A DNA stretch of 64,000 nucleotides from Mesotaenium endlicherianum (GCA_009602735.1 WELA01009042.1:285256-349255), one strand, 5' to 3'. Positions 20,547-31,638 are shown, numbered from the stretch's first letter. The notes: generated by a model not told the origin, from the sequence alone. Translations and numbers: made by a program.

Positions 20547-23500
20547 ATGGACAGTGAGCGTGAGAGGAAAAAGGTGGAATGGCGTGCTGCCTTCGAAGAG
20601 GAGCAGCTTCGCAAGAATATGCACAAGAAGATATTGAAGATTCTTAAGATCCCTGAGAAGGACCGCACCACAGAAGAAGTAGCATACTTGGCTCAGCAAC
20701 CTGACATAGTCCCTCAGGTACTCTTTCAGATACTCTTCCCAGAAGCTTGCAGCGGCGTACATGTTTGATATGTTGCAAGCTTCATGCTTGCAAGCTCTCC
20801 TTGTACTTGTGTCCTCTCTGATGCATGTACATCTTTTCACGAGCACCCTATCTGCAATCAGTACTTTCCTGATTCTAAGGTAGTCTTAAATTTGTAGGTT
20901 CATGGCAGGATAGTCCAGCGAGAGAAGCGGAAATTAGTCAATGATGATCATACTACAGAGGTGCGTATTGTCGTTCCAGCATCACATACTCGCAGCTTGT
21001 CCATGACGGAGCCAGCCAAATACCTTCCATACGGATCATTCGTGTCATGACTATTACACGCGTGCCCATCAAGAACCGGGGAGGACTCTTGGACGAGTTG
21101 GGGGTGGATTTGAACGGCTGTTGTGGTGGGTTGACTCATGACAGCAGACTGGCTGGTTGAGATGATGCTGGACGGCCTTGCCACAATGGCACGACACCTT
21201 AAGGAGGAGTTAAGGCTTGGTCATGTAGCTCTGTAGTATGAGAAGTTGGCAATATAACCTTTTTGATGCACTGCATTGAGCTTATGCCCCTTCAATTGAA
21301 CTTATGTAGGTGTCCTGATATTTATGTTCCTTAGCGTTCCATTATATGCCCAGATCTTGTCACCCTTGACAGCAACTTGCATGTCCTTATGTATGAACTC
21401 TGGGTGATTATGATAGTAAAGCATCTGGCGCCCTTGGCAAGGGCGCCAGATAGTCGCAAGCTTTTTCAGCAACTGCCAGGTCATGGAGGCTGTTGCGGTG
21501 ACGAAATGGGAAGAACACTATGCGGACATGTTGCCCAGCACCTGCAGGAGCTGTGACACACTAAACTGCCAAGAAGCTTATATAAGCATTTATCTGAAGG
21601 TGCCGCAGTGATTTAATGCCGGAAGTTCAATGAGGTCATATAATACGCTGTAGATCACGAAATTACATGTAATGCATTGATTTGTTGGAGTTTCCTTTAC
21701 CGTGTGGCAGAAAGAGGAGTCTTCAGACGAGTTTGAAGCAAAACTCTGTCGCCTGGCGCAGCTTGTGAAGGACGCTAAATGCGAGGGAGGAATTGTCATT
21801 CACACTGGAGCTGGTCTGAGTACTGCTGCTGGCATCCCCGACTTCAGGGGCGCCAATGGCGTGTGGACAATGAAGGCCAAGGGCCAGGCTGTTCACATGA
21901 TGATGCGATATGAGGATGCATTTCCCACTGCAGCGCATGGCGTCATTGCTGAGCTCGTGAAGAAAGGCTTGGTGAAGCACGTTGTCACTCAGAATGGTAA
22001 GGGAGGGAAGGAATGAGGGGGGGTGTTGTCATAGTTCGCATCCATTGTCCACCTCCTTTCTAACAAGGCAATAAAGAAGATGCATGAGCAGATGATGCCT
22101 GTAACTAGTGGTCTCATCTGGAGCTCAGTAGTAGGGGCACATTAGCCTGAGGCTGGAGGCTCTGCCCTTCCAACTCAGAGAGCAACGAATGCTGTCGTTT
22201 GAGGACGTGAGACAGCCAGTAGCATTAGCCATGGTCAGTGGCAGCAGAGGCAGTGCTTGGACCATGTGTAGCCATCAGGCCTAATTGCAGTGAGCCCCTC
22301 CTGGGCCGCCGTTGGCCCCTCTGCACGAGCTTCAAGAGAGTGAGACCAGCCTGTAGGAGCCCACACCCTTGAGATACTGCAAGAACATCTTGAGGGGCCC
22401 GTCTCATAGGCTACCCTTTCATTAGGCAATCGAATTGCTTGGTGCAAAGAAGAAAGGATGCCCAAATCACACCATCGCCTGTCCCATAGCGGTTGCTAAG
22501 TAGGCCCTTTCTTTTGGCGGTGCCATGGCGTGGGATACAAAATGAAAGAGTGGCGATTGTGGACGTGGGGGAGGGCTTGCGGGTTGCTGCTGCAGTGGAC
22601 GGGCTGCACACGAGAAGCGGCGTGCCCAGGAAGGCCCTCTCCCACCTGCATGGCTGCATCTACGAAGAGAGATGCTTGGAGTGCGGGCTCGTGTACATGC
22701 GCCCCTTTGATGTGACCGTACCCCAGGGGACATCCTTCCGCAGGCACGAGACGGGGCGCTTTTGTGATGGCCAGATTTTGCCTGTGTGGGACGAGAGCGA
22801 TGCCGAACCCTTGAAAGAGGATGACGGGAAATGGGGGGAAGGAGAAGCAAGCGCCAGCTTTTCTGGGAGAGACCAAGGGGGCCTGGCCTCTGGCTCCACC
22901 CCTGGCCCTGCAAGACAGCCTGTGGCAGTGAAGAGGAAGAGGTCCCGGAAGAGTACGGGTCCTCGGACAAAGCCAGGGCAAGCTGAGCCCAATAGCCACG
23001 GCCATGGCCATATCGTGAGCAGGGCAGAGGCAGGCGGTGCAGCTGGTGGTGGACAGGATTGGGCGGAGGCCCGCAGCAGAGAGGTGAAAGGCGAGAATAA
23101 CGCACGTCACAACAGCGACGGCAAGAGCGAGAGGAGAGGCGCCTCCGCACGTGCTGGAAGGGGGAGTGATAGTCACGGGGACGAATCTCAACACCATGAG
23201 GCGGCCGTGGCCATGCCGCCCGCCAGCGGCATTGAAGGCTGCGGTGAAGTGCTCAGTGAATGTGTAGAAGACTGCAAGCCTGCGTCAAAGGGGGTCGAAG
23301 GTTCCGTCTCCTGGGCACAGGTGGCGTCTCCATTTGGAGAGCCACCAAGGCCAGGGAGGCAGGAAGGCTGGGAGCCTGAGGCAATTCCTGAGGGCTTGGA
23401 AGAGGCGCCCGGGGTGGGCACCGTGGGGGAAGTGCTATCACATGAAGGGCGTGTTGTCTCTGAGATGAAGGAGGAGGCTGACAAGGCCGAGGCTGGCAAG

Positions 23501-25200
23501 GGTCCTCTGGGTGGGCGTGAGAACTGTGCGGAGGAGGAGAGAAACGAAGAGAGCATGGCAAAGTGCAGCACTCGGTTAAGCAAGGACCAGATGAAGGCCC
23601 CCTTCCAGGAAGGGCAACGGCGTGGGGGGGGGCAGGGTCCGAGCCACGAGAGTACTGGAAGAGAAGCGGCGGATGTGAGTGGCCAGGTGGCAGGCTGTGG
23701 AGGACGCCTGGTGGACACCATTGTGCACTTTGGGGAGTGGATAGACACGGGGGAGCTGGAGACAGCCACTGCTGCCTCTGAGCAAGCTGGTCTCGCCATC
23801 TGCCTCGGATCCACCCTCAAGGTAGGTGAATGGGTCCTTGGGTCCATTTTCTCCAGACCCTTGCGCACATGCCACGGGCACTGCGATGTTGGATTTGCAG
23901 CGCTGGCCGTTTACGACATTTACGGCGCAACTTGGACACATTCTCTCTTGTTGGGATTTGGGTTCCTCCCTGATGGCATGTGGTACCTCCTGCTTCCATC
24001 TCTTGCTGGTAATGGCTAATATAAGTGCAAGTATAAGGTCTGAGCAATTACGTAGAGGATGTACATGGAAGCTCGTGGTTGATCCTCTTCTCATCTGCAT
24101 CTCGCCTTGCCTGTGTGTGCCACATCTTCATGTAATGAGAAGTATGCTTGTGGTGGAGGGCTTTTTGAATCACTTAACAATCCCGATCTCGCACCTCCTG
24201 ATTACCGAAATGAAGAACAAGCTTTCTTTTGCCCTGCACTCTTAAGGTAGCATGCCCCATCATGCCAATTTTTTTGAAAGAAATCCACCACAAGAACCCC
24301 TGCCTTTACCCTAGCAGAATTTAGTGTAGATGGTGCAAGTTCCTGCTTAAGGCCAGCCCATCCTCACTAGCAAGCCGCCCCCTTCCATTTTGAAGCGAGT
24401 CGGGTAGCTGCCACAACTTGGTTCGTTGGTCTTGGTTGACGACGGCAGACTGCCCAAAGCTGTATCTGTTTTGCAGGTGCCACCTGCCTCCCGCCTGCCT
24501 CGTCTGGCCAAGCGCCTCGTCATCGTCAACCTGCAGTGGACGGCCCAAGACCGTTCTGCCGACCTCAAAATACACGGGCGTATCGATGACGTCATGCTGC
24601 GCTTGGCGGAGCATTTGGGCCTTCAGGTCAAGGAATACTCGCGAGCTTTGGACCCCCTACTTCGAGGACAGGTGTCTTCATCTTGGCAGCATCCTCAACA
24701 TCCCCCTCTTGAATGTTGTCGTATTTGGCACTTGTGACTTCATCGGTCGACTCTGGTTTTGCTAGAGGTAGTTTGGAGAGCTTGTATGCAGAAATCTTGT
24801 AGTGTCTTTTAGTTAGGTCTCACTTAGCAATCTTATGTTCAATTCCTGCTGCAAGTTTAGAGTTCTAGACATCCTCAACTTGTTAACATAAATTTGTCGA
24901 TGGCATTTCTACTTGCATTGTTTTTTTGACGCATCGTACAATCTTCTGATTGATAGTCAATCTGCCTTGTGACAATGAATAGCCCGCTCGCCGGCGCACA
25001 CTGTTTTTGTACTGTACAATTTTGTTGATGTAGTAGATAGCGTGCTTGGATCTGATATTGTTCATTAATTGCCTTGCATCATGCAGGTGTTCCACGATCA
25101 AGAGCAAAAAGTTAGAGGAGTTTCAGAACAAGGTTGTGATAACCCCATATCAAAGAAGGAAAAGCGGTGCAAAAGGTCCTTTCCCAAGCCACTTTTATGA
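20547..25200 (+). CDS. SIRT7-type (class IV) NAD+-dependent protein deacylase with large zinc-finger insertion
   Basis: Six exons with consistent phases: 20547-20717, 20898-20960, 21711-21996, 22596-23821, 24477-24671 and 25087-25200 (TGA); about 684 aa against 400 in human SIRT7. Exons 1-2 give the basic helical N-terminus typical of SIRT7 (QLRKNMHKKILKILK). Exon 3 has the NAD-binding HTGAGLSTAAGIPDFRG motif (residues 109-125) and ends at Q172-N173. Exon 4 continues VDGLH, the catalytic His in SHLHG (H192), zinc ligands C200/C203 and then C230. About 310 polar low-complexity residues follow before the fourth ligand C541 and DTIVHFGEW, a SIRT7-like signature. CLGSTLK and NLQWT complete the NAD site. 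Exon 6 ends in a basic KKEKRCKRSFPK tail, reminiscent of the SIRT7 nucleolar signal. Family role: nuclear/nucleolar deacylation of histones and rDNA transcription factors. The start is the first in-frame ATG after a TAG at 20517. DIRS repeats begin about 185 bp past the stop. Confidence 0.9.
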
Positions 25201-25399
25201 CATAATATTTTTTTGTCAATTAGAGTCTCATATAGAGCAAAAGTATATCATTATTTTTTCTCATCATTGGCAGTTTGTCTAAATTGCTTAATTTTGCCAT
25301 TGATGCTAGGGACAACCCAGCTGATAAATATCACTAGCTAGCTCTTGGTTAGTACATGACCATATAGTGTAGTGAAAATTGAAGGTTTGCAATTGAAAT

Positions 25400-25562
25400 G
25401 TCGCAAATTGAAGGTTTGCGACATGAAATGTCGCAAACCAAAGTTTGACAAGTGTTCAAATTTGATCGATTTCACACGTGTTGTGTCTCATCGACAAACG
25501 AAACCCTCATAAAGCTTCTTGTTGCAAAGAAGCCTCATTGCAGCAGGAAGGTAGTTGCTACA
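25400..25562 (+). repeat. DIRS left repeat (A1) with perfect 12-bp hairpin
   Basis: It contains GGTTTGCGACAT-GAA-ATGTCGCAAACC at 25413-25439, a perfect inverted repeat with a 3-nt loop. It then continues with AAGTGTTCAAATTTGATCGA and a block ending GCAGCAGGAAGGTAGTTGCT. Downstream copies at 30842, 31098 and 31637 are progressively altered: the copy at 30850-30876 has one mismatch in the hairpin, and the copy near 31103 has lost the second arm. Confidence 0.8.
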
Positions 25563-25608
25563 CATACCCGCCTAGACATTGCATGCCGAGACTTACTCAA
25601 ACAATCTT

Positions 25609-26616
25609 ATGTCAGGCATACAAAATCGCTTGATAGAGTACCATAGATCCGCGAACACTCGAGACGCGGACGTGTTTGCTCACTTACGAGCGATGACGGA
25701 GAGAGGTGAGGGAAGCCAGGGAGGCCCGAGCGACTTACGTAATGATGGCGAGCAGGTCAATGGCGAGCAGATTAACGACATCGGTAGGGCGAGAGTAGCG
25801 AGCCAGCTTACTGCTGACGAAATCGCCAAATTACATGCAGAGTACGAAAGCGAGCAGGCCGAGCTCAGCAAGGCGGAAGCGGCTGAGCTCAAAGTTGCGC
25901 AGCACGCTGCTCATCTCGAAATGGCCAAGTTACAGCAGGCAGTGAGCAAACTAGCGCAAAGCAAGGTCTCGCGAGCTTACGATGGCGAGGGAGCAGGGGC
26001 GGACATCCTGCAGCAGCTCAAGCGGCTCAAGAGGAAAAGTGAGGTTGCAGGTGTGGGCAAGTTGTCTGAGGGCAACCGCGCCCAAATGAAGGTCATGAAC
26101 GACCTCGCGGAGCTGTGCCACAACGCTCAAGATGCACTGGACAAGGAAGACATTGAAGCGGCCCAAAGCGCGCTCACTGAAGGTTTGTCTTTGATAACTT
26201 TTCGGCAAAAGCAAATCATTTCCGCGGACTTGCATAGCTGGCCTGTGATTAATGAGGTTGTCAAGTCCATGCAAACTAAGGATGAGAGCGAGGATTGGGA
26301 GAATCGGGTCCAAAAGCAAGTGGCTAAGAGTAAGAAGGACAAAGAGGAGGAGAGGGAGTTTGATTTTAGTAGCCGTAAACCACGGGCCAGCCCGTATGCG
26401 TATAAGGCTAATCCCCGCGCTCCTAGGATGTATAGAAATGACTTGCGTTGCTGGCACTGCCATATGGTAGGCCACACATCTCGTTTTTGCCCTTCGGGGC
26501 CACCTAATGGCCCAGGCCCCCAACAGAGGCAGCCTTTGCTAGCACCAGCTCAGGTAGCAAACTTCCAGGGGCCTTATGGGCCACCCCAGGGGCCTTATGG
26601 CCAGCCCCTGCGTTAA
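25609..26616 (+). CDS. gag: DIRS-like element gag-type nucleocapsid protein
   Basis: The open frame begins at the ATG at 25609 (MSGIQNRLIEYHRSANTRDA) and ends with TAA-TAG. The middle is a charged, Ala/Glu/Lys-rich helical region, probably coiled coil (ADEIAKLHAEYESEQAEL; AQHAAHLEMAKLQQAVSKLA). The C-terminal part has one CCHC zinc knuckle, CWHCHMVGHTSRFC, with all four ligands, then a Pro/Gly/Gln-rich tail (two GPYGPPQ-like repeats). The likely role is RNA binding and particle assembly. A decayed copy of the same ORF lies at 31782-32723. Confidence 0.8.
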   Translation: MSGIQNRLIEYHRSANTRDADVFAHLRAMTERGEGSQGGPSDLRNDGEQVNGEQINDIGRARVASQLTADEIAKLHAEYESEQAELSKAEAAELKVAQHAAHLEMAKLQQAVSKLAQSKVSRAYDGEGAGADILQQLKRLKRKSEVAGVGKLSEGNRAQMKVMNDLAELCHNAQDALDKEDIEAAQSALTEGLSLITFRQKQIISADLHSWPVINEVVKSMQTKDESEDWENRVQKQVAKSKKDKEEEREFDFSSRKPRASPYAYKANPRAPRMYRNDLRCWHCHMVGHTSRFCPSGPPNGPGPQQRQPLLAPAQVANFQGPYGPPQGPYGQPLR

Positions 26617-27451
26617 TAGCATTTTTTTTTGGTTATTTGGAGTGTGAATAGTTGGACATTGTTAACCAGACCTTTGGCCTCCATGGACAATTTAATTTTT
26701 TTGGTACGATTATTTTTTGATTATTTTTATTGGCAAAATTGTTGCTGCATTGGTTGGCCACTTAGGCCCCCTGGACATTTGGGTGCACATGCTCACGTTA
26801 AGGAGCATAACATTGGACGTGGGTGGGATACCAGGCCTAGGACTCCACAAATATTTGTTTGTAATTATTGTTGCTATTGGCTATGTTTGATTGGTTGGTG
26901 ACTCGGTTCTTGCTTGTGGTCGTTGCATACACGATGGTGTTTGTTGTAAATATTTTGTGGCCGTTTTGTTGGTTGTATAGTTGCCGTTACGTCAGTTTGC
27001 TTGTTGGGCAAGATAGTAGGCGGATGATGCATGTCCCTCTTATCGAGGGACGTACGTCGCACGTATGGATGTGCGTAAGTGGAAGAAAGCCCCTTCAGGC
27101 CTCCTAGGCGCTGACAGATTGCGCACGAATGGAGACCACTCTCATTGAGCTTTGGTTCTCGCGGCTGGTTTTTTTGGTTTGTTGGCGTGTCGCCCCTCGC
27201 GCACTGGCGCGTTGTATTTGCAAGGCTGCTATAGGCCAGAGGAGTGTCGCCAAATGGTTTTCAAAGCACAAATTGAATGCACGCGCACTGGCGCAAGTAT
27301 GCATGAAGGCTCCTGCCAGCCATATAGACATTGGCAGTGGGAGCATGATTGAGTTTGGATCGCCGCGTATAGAGGGGCTGCAATGCGATGTCGAAAGGGT
27401 GCACACATGTGCCACACAAGTCGGTCGCCGGTGCATGCATAGCGTACCCCG
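26617..27451 (+). other. DIRS internal region between gag and RT ORF
   Basis: About 835 bp of T-rich sequence, then mixed sequence without recognised motifs. The first part (to about 27000) has a counterpart in the decayed second copy at about 32795-33187, so it belongs to the element. A short perfect inverted repeat (CCCTCTTATCGAGGG) is near 27032. Open frames at 27129-27476 show no family resemblance. Confidence 0.4.
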
Positions 27452-29773
27452 ATGCTGCAATTGCGGAGCAGGGTAATGGAGGATGCCAATCAATCGTTGA
27501 CACGTTTGAGGCATAGTGGCCAAGACCAACCGCGCGTATGCTATATCGTGTGTTGGGTCATAGGTAATTTCGTGAGCAACGAGAAGGATTTCGAACACGA
27601 ACTCCAAGTGTACTTGGGGCGGAAGGAAGAAGCGGTGCAGTTGGACGGCACCGCATCAACGGTACCACCGAAAGCAACCGTGGTTGCAGGAAATTTGGGA
27701 GCAAATGTTGCCTGGTAAAAATGTTGGTGTTCGTCTTTGTTAGTCCTCTCTACCATCGAGAGTGGCTACAAGTTGGTGTGGGACACGCATACTGCACTTC
27801 GGCATCACCAGCGCAACCATAAAGGTGTGGAGAAACACATACAGTTTGCCCGTGAGTCAGTGGGGGAGCTAGTAGCCTCCGGGGCTGCCAGAGAGTGGAC
27901 TCTCCCAGGTCTCCCACACTGCATATGCCCCTTGAACGTGGTCGAGGGCAAGAAGTTACGATTAATTCATGACCTGCGCCACGTGAACAAAGCGTTGAAA
28001 AAAGTAAAATTTAAGTATGAGGGGTTGGATAAGTTAGTCGATGTCGTGCACGTAGACGACTTCGTGTTTACTATTGACCTCAAGTCTGGCTATCATCACG
28101 TCAAGATGCACGAAGATGCACATACGTTCTTGGGGTTTGAGCTGGATAAGAAGATTTACACTTTCACATGTCTCCCATTTGGACTTGCGATCGCACCTTA
28201 CGTATTCACACGAGTGGTGAAAGAGATGGTGGGAAGGTGGAGGCAGATGGGGATACGAGTCATAGCATATCTAGACGATTTTCTGGTGAGCTGTCCCAGT
28301 GAGGACGCCCACGCGCGAACAATGCGGCTGGTGTCCGGCGAACTTGCACTAGCAGGATTCGTGGTGAATATGCAGAAGGCAGTAATTACGTGTTCAAAAA
28401 TCACACAGTTCTTGGGCGTTGTGATAGACACTCGTAAACTTTGGGTGCACATTGGCAAGACGCGCAAGGAAAAGCTCCTGCTAACACTCCTCCACGTTCG
28501 AGCTATGGCCCACAGGACTCGTAGCGTGCACATTAGAACGATAGCATCTTTAGCAGGCCAGCTAATTTCCATGAAGGTGGCTTTTGGGGGCACCGCGGGC
28601 ATGTACACACGCCATATGTACACTGTTATCAACCAGGGGTTTACTTGGGATGACATGGTCCCCATGACGGAAGGGCTGCTCCACGAGCTTGCGTTTTGGG
28701 AGGAGCACTTTGATAAGTTCAATGGTGCTCCCATTCGGGCCACCATGGCCCCTGATTTTGTCATGCACACCGACGCTAGCGTGACCACATGGCGCGCAGT
28801 ACTGAGATCGGTGGCCTCAGGGCAGACGTGGGAATTGCTGGGCCCACTCCCCGCTGCTAGCATCGGGGGATCGTCAACATTAACGGAGATACTTGCCGCA
28901 AAGGCAGCGTTGGATAAAGCCATCCACGTGAGAGGCGGGCGACAAGTGCTCTTGCGCGTCAACAGCCAAGCAATGTATTATGTTTTGAGGAAAGGCGGCT
29001 CGTCTAAGGCAGATTTAGCAGATGCTTGTGCTCAAGTATTTGGTATTAGTCTTGGACACCGACTCAACTTGTTCGTAGAGTGGATTCCTAGGGAATTGAA
29101 TGCAGTAGCAGACGAGCTCTCTAAGCGGAAAGACTTGGACAATTTTTTCCTGCAACCGGAGGCTTTTCAAAGACTAGAGGCAAAATGGGGGCCGCATTCG
29201 ATCGATAGATTTGCCACAGCAAGCAACACGCGCTTGTCGAGGTTCAACTCTAGGTGGCTAGTGGTGGGCGCTGAGGCCATAAATGCCCTCACCGAGCACT
29301 GGGCAGGTGAAAACAACTATTGCTTTCCACCACCTCAGATGGTCGCTCCAGTAGTCGACCACGTGCTGCGATGCAAGGCCAACTGCACGCTAGTGATACT
29401 CCAGTGGCAGTCAGCCAGCTGGTGGCCGCGGTTGCTAGATAGCGATGCGGAGTGGATTGATTGTGTGCAGGCGAGCATTCCGCTAGGCCATAGCTCCTCG
29501 ATTTTGTTGCCAGGCACAGACAAGGCTGCGTTTGGGGGCAAGGGCATCCCTCTGTGCATGGTGCTAGCCTTACGCCTGGGTGTATGTGGTGTTGAGCAGA
29601 ATATCGATTTTTTGAAAATCCGGCCTTACAAGCCTTGGAAGCCACGAGCGTGGATGTGTTGCTCCACACTATCGCGCCTACCAGTCTGCGTACCTACAAC
29701 ACTTACTGGATGCGTTTTCAACGGTGGTGCGAAATGCATAAGCTGCAGGATCTTCCGGCGTTGGTCGAGGTGA
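27452..29773 (+). pseudogene. pol: DIRS-like reverse transcriptase/RNase H ORF with one in-frame TAA
   Basis: The frame opens at 27452 but is cut by TAA at 27716, just before LSTIESGYKLVW, the usual start of the DIRS RT domain. It is then open to 29773. RT motifs: [51 protein letters not shown], and the catalytic box AYLDDFLVS with both Asp. RNase H: FVMHTDAS (Asp), LTEILAAKAAL (Glu), NAVADELSK (last Asp). The position where relatives have DN reads VNSQAMYYV, so one catalytic Asp is Val. After RNase H comes the DIRS-typical SIDRFATASNTRLSRFNSRW. The last 139 nt overlap the recombinase ORF in another frame. RT looks competent; RNase H looks impaired. The TAA may be a nonsense mutation or lie upstream of a true internal start. 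Confidence 0.82.
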
Positions 29774-30657
29774 TCAGGCTCTACTGCTTGTATCTCATCC
29801 AGGAGCGTGTCACCTGGTCTACATACCATTTGTCATCGGCTGCAATCTTTTGTGTGCATCGACTAGCGGAGCTACCTAGCCCCACATTGCACGACAAAAT
29901 CAGTACCCTTAGAAAAGCAGCGCAAAGGTTGCTGCCCAGACCCAAGCACACCATGATGCCGGTCGCACCCTGCACCCTCACTGCAATTTTTGAAAAGCAC
30001 GCAGGGTCAGGTGCCACCGCCGCATCGCTCATGAAGGTGGCCGCCATGATGCTCATGTANATGGCCGCAATGATGCTCTTGTATAGTGCTTGTCTGCGAT
30101 ACTCAGATCTGGCCAAAACCAAAATTCAGGATCTCGACATGACGGGTGGTCCAAACATCACAGCCATTTACTTGCACCTCCCGTCCTCCAAGACGGACCA
30201 AATTGGTGAGGGCGCACGGGGTGCCCTGCACGCAAGCAACTCCAAGTGGTGCCCGGTCAAAATGTTGTGTAGGTTAGTGGCGGAGATACCAAAGTATGCT
30301 CTCGATGGACCTCTAATTCGGCATATACATGCTTCTGGCAGACCTTCTCTTCAGCCCGCCTCACACGCCACTGTGAATAACTGGTGCAAGGAACTATTCG
30401 CATTGGTGGGCCTTACACAGAACATGGGTACGCACTCCTTGCGAAAGGGAGCCGTCACAGCGGCCGCCAACTTGGGCGTCCCAGATGCCGTAGCCCAAAC
30501 TATGGGCAGATGGAAATCTGCTCGAGGAAAAGAGCCATACGTGCTTCACCTGCAGCAGTCACTGGCATCCGCGGCTCAAACCATAGCCATCCCTGACGAT
30601 GCTAGCGATGCTCATTATGGCCAAGAGCAAATCCTAGCAGCTTTTAGACGCAAGTAG
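29635..30657 (+). CDS. DIRS-like tyrosine recombinase
   Basis: The open frame overlaps the RT ORF by 139 nt. It has no ATG at its upstream edge (TTG at 29635; first ATG 29710), so translation probably depends on frameshifting or reinitiation. N-terminal SAM-like DNA-binding part: TSLRTYNTYWMRFQRWCEMH. Catalytic domain: first Arg in LLYSACLRYSDL, HxxR in THSLRKGAVTAAANLG, and a candidate nucleophile Tyr in KEPYVLHLQ. The R-HxxR-Y set is complete. The single N at 30060 sits between near-identical stretches (residues around KVAAMMLM and MAAMMLLY), which look like an assembly duplication of about eight codons. Without it the spacing to the first Arg would be more family-like. Role: insertion of the circular cDNA without target duplication. 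Confidence 0.88.
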   Translation: MEATSVDVLLHTIAPTSLRTYNTYWMRFQRWCEMHKLQDLPALVEVIRLYCLYLIQERVTWSTYHLSSAAIFCVHRLAELPSPTLHDKISTLRKAAQRLLPRPKHTMMPVAPCTLTAIFEKHAGSGATAASLMKVAAMMLMXMAAMMLLYSACLRYSDLAKTKIQDLDMTGGPNITAIYLHLPSSKTDQIGEGARGALHASNSKWCPVKMLCRLVAEIPKYALDGPLIRHIHASGRPSLQPASHATVNNWCKELFALVGLTQNMGTHSLRKGAVTAAANLGVPDAVAQTMGRWKSARGKEPYVLHLQQSLASAAQTIAIPDDASDAHYGQEQILAAFRRK

Positions 30658-30761
30658 CATTACCATGTAGTACGACCCGTAGGGGCCGCTACTTAGATAA
30701 GACCCAACTTCTACGCTAACCACTAGCCTAGCCTAGAAGTACCTTGTAAGCTATTAATATT

Positions 30762-31638
30762 GCATACTAATACTCCTACTATTCTTTCTAATAATATCAC
30801 CTTCTTTCTTTCGAAATCAGGCAATTTGAACACAAATTGTCAAATTGAAGGTTTGCGACATGAAATGTTGCAAACCAAAGTTTGTCAAGTGTTCAAATTT
30901 GATCGATTTCACACGTGTTGTGTCTCATCGACAAACGAAACCCTCATAAGGCTTCTTGTTGCAAAGAAGCCTCATTGCAGCAGGAAGGTAGTTGCTACAC
31001 ATACCCACCCACCCACCCCTCTAACCCCCCAATCCACTGGGAGAGGCACGGGGCGGGCAACGAAGTTGGTGCCAGCAATAATGTGCAGCTGTAAAGTTGA
31101 AGGTTTGCGACATTAAATGTGTTCAAATTTTGATCGTTTTCACATGTGTTGTGTCTCATCGACAAACGAAACCCTCAAAAGGCCCTTCTTTGAAAAGAAG
31201 CCTCATTGCAGCAGGAAGGTAGCTGCTACACGGACCCACCACCCACCCCTCTAAACCTCCACTCCACTGGGAGGTGCACGAGGCAGGCAACGAAGTTGGT
31301 GGCGATAGTTTTTTAGCCATGCACAATAGTGTGGTTGCTGTTGTTAGTGTTGCAATATGTTATGTCCATTGGCAGTAACCAACAGCGGCGATTCGACAGA
31401 CAACCTCAACACAGCAAGAGTGCAGTTGCCAATCCATAAGTGTTGTTTAGGAATTGGAATATAATTGTCATGACCTTTTTGTATTATTTTTAGTAGTACA
31501 GATAAGCAAAGCAGCATGTAGGAAAGGACTAGACAAGAACAAACGACGCGCAATTGTAGCATACTAATACTCCTACTATTCTTTCTAATATCACCTTCTT
31601 TCTTTCGAAATCAGGCAATTTGAACACAAATTGTCAGA
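30762..31638 (+). repeat. DIRS right repeat cluster (B1-A2-A3-B2)
   Basis: B1 (30762-30841) is nearly identical to B2 (31559-31638). Between them are two A copies (from 30842 and 31098), each followed by a CCACCCACCCCTCTAA block with ...GGCAACGAAGTTGGTG (31003-31072 and 31238-31306). B2 is followed directly by another A copy and the second, decayed gag, so the two elements are arranged head to tail sharing repeats. Confidence 0.7.

Larger units (their letters stand above)
25385..31310 (+). mobile_element. DIRS-like tyrosine-recombinase retrotransposon, nearly full length
   Basis: The order is: left repeat (about 25400-25562), gag-like ORF, RT/RNase H ORF, tyrosine recombinase ORF, then a cluster of further repeat copies. 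There are no LTRs, integrase or aspartic protease. The left repeat recurs at about 30842-31004, 31098-31243 and 31637-31768. A second block (ACTAATACTCCTACTATTCT...) occurs at 30762-30841 and 31559-31638. This resembles the A1-internal-B1-A2-B2 split direct repeats of DIRS/PAT/Ngaro elements, which integrate a circular DNA using the recombinase. No methyltransferase domain was seen in the RT ORF, so a PAT/Kangaroo- or Ngaro-like group is as likely as classical DIRS1. Confidence 0.85.

Noticed and set aside
30762-31310. Repeat cluster as a CRISPR-like array
   Set aside because: Few irregular copies of long repeats in a eukaryotic DIRS element; no regular spacers.
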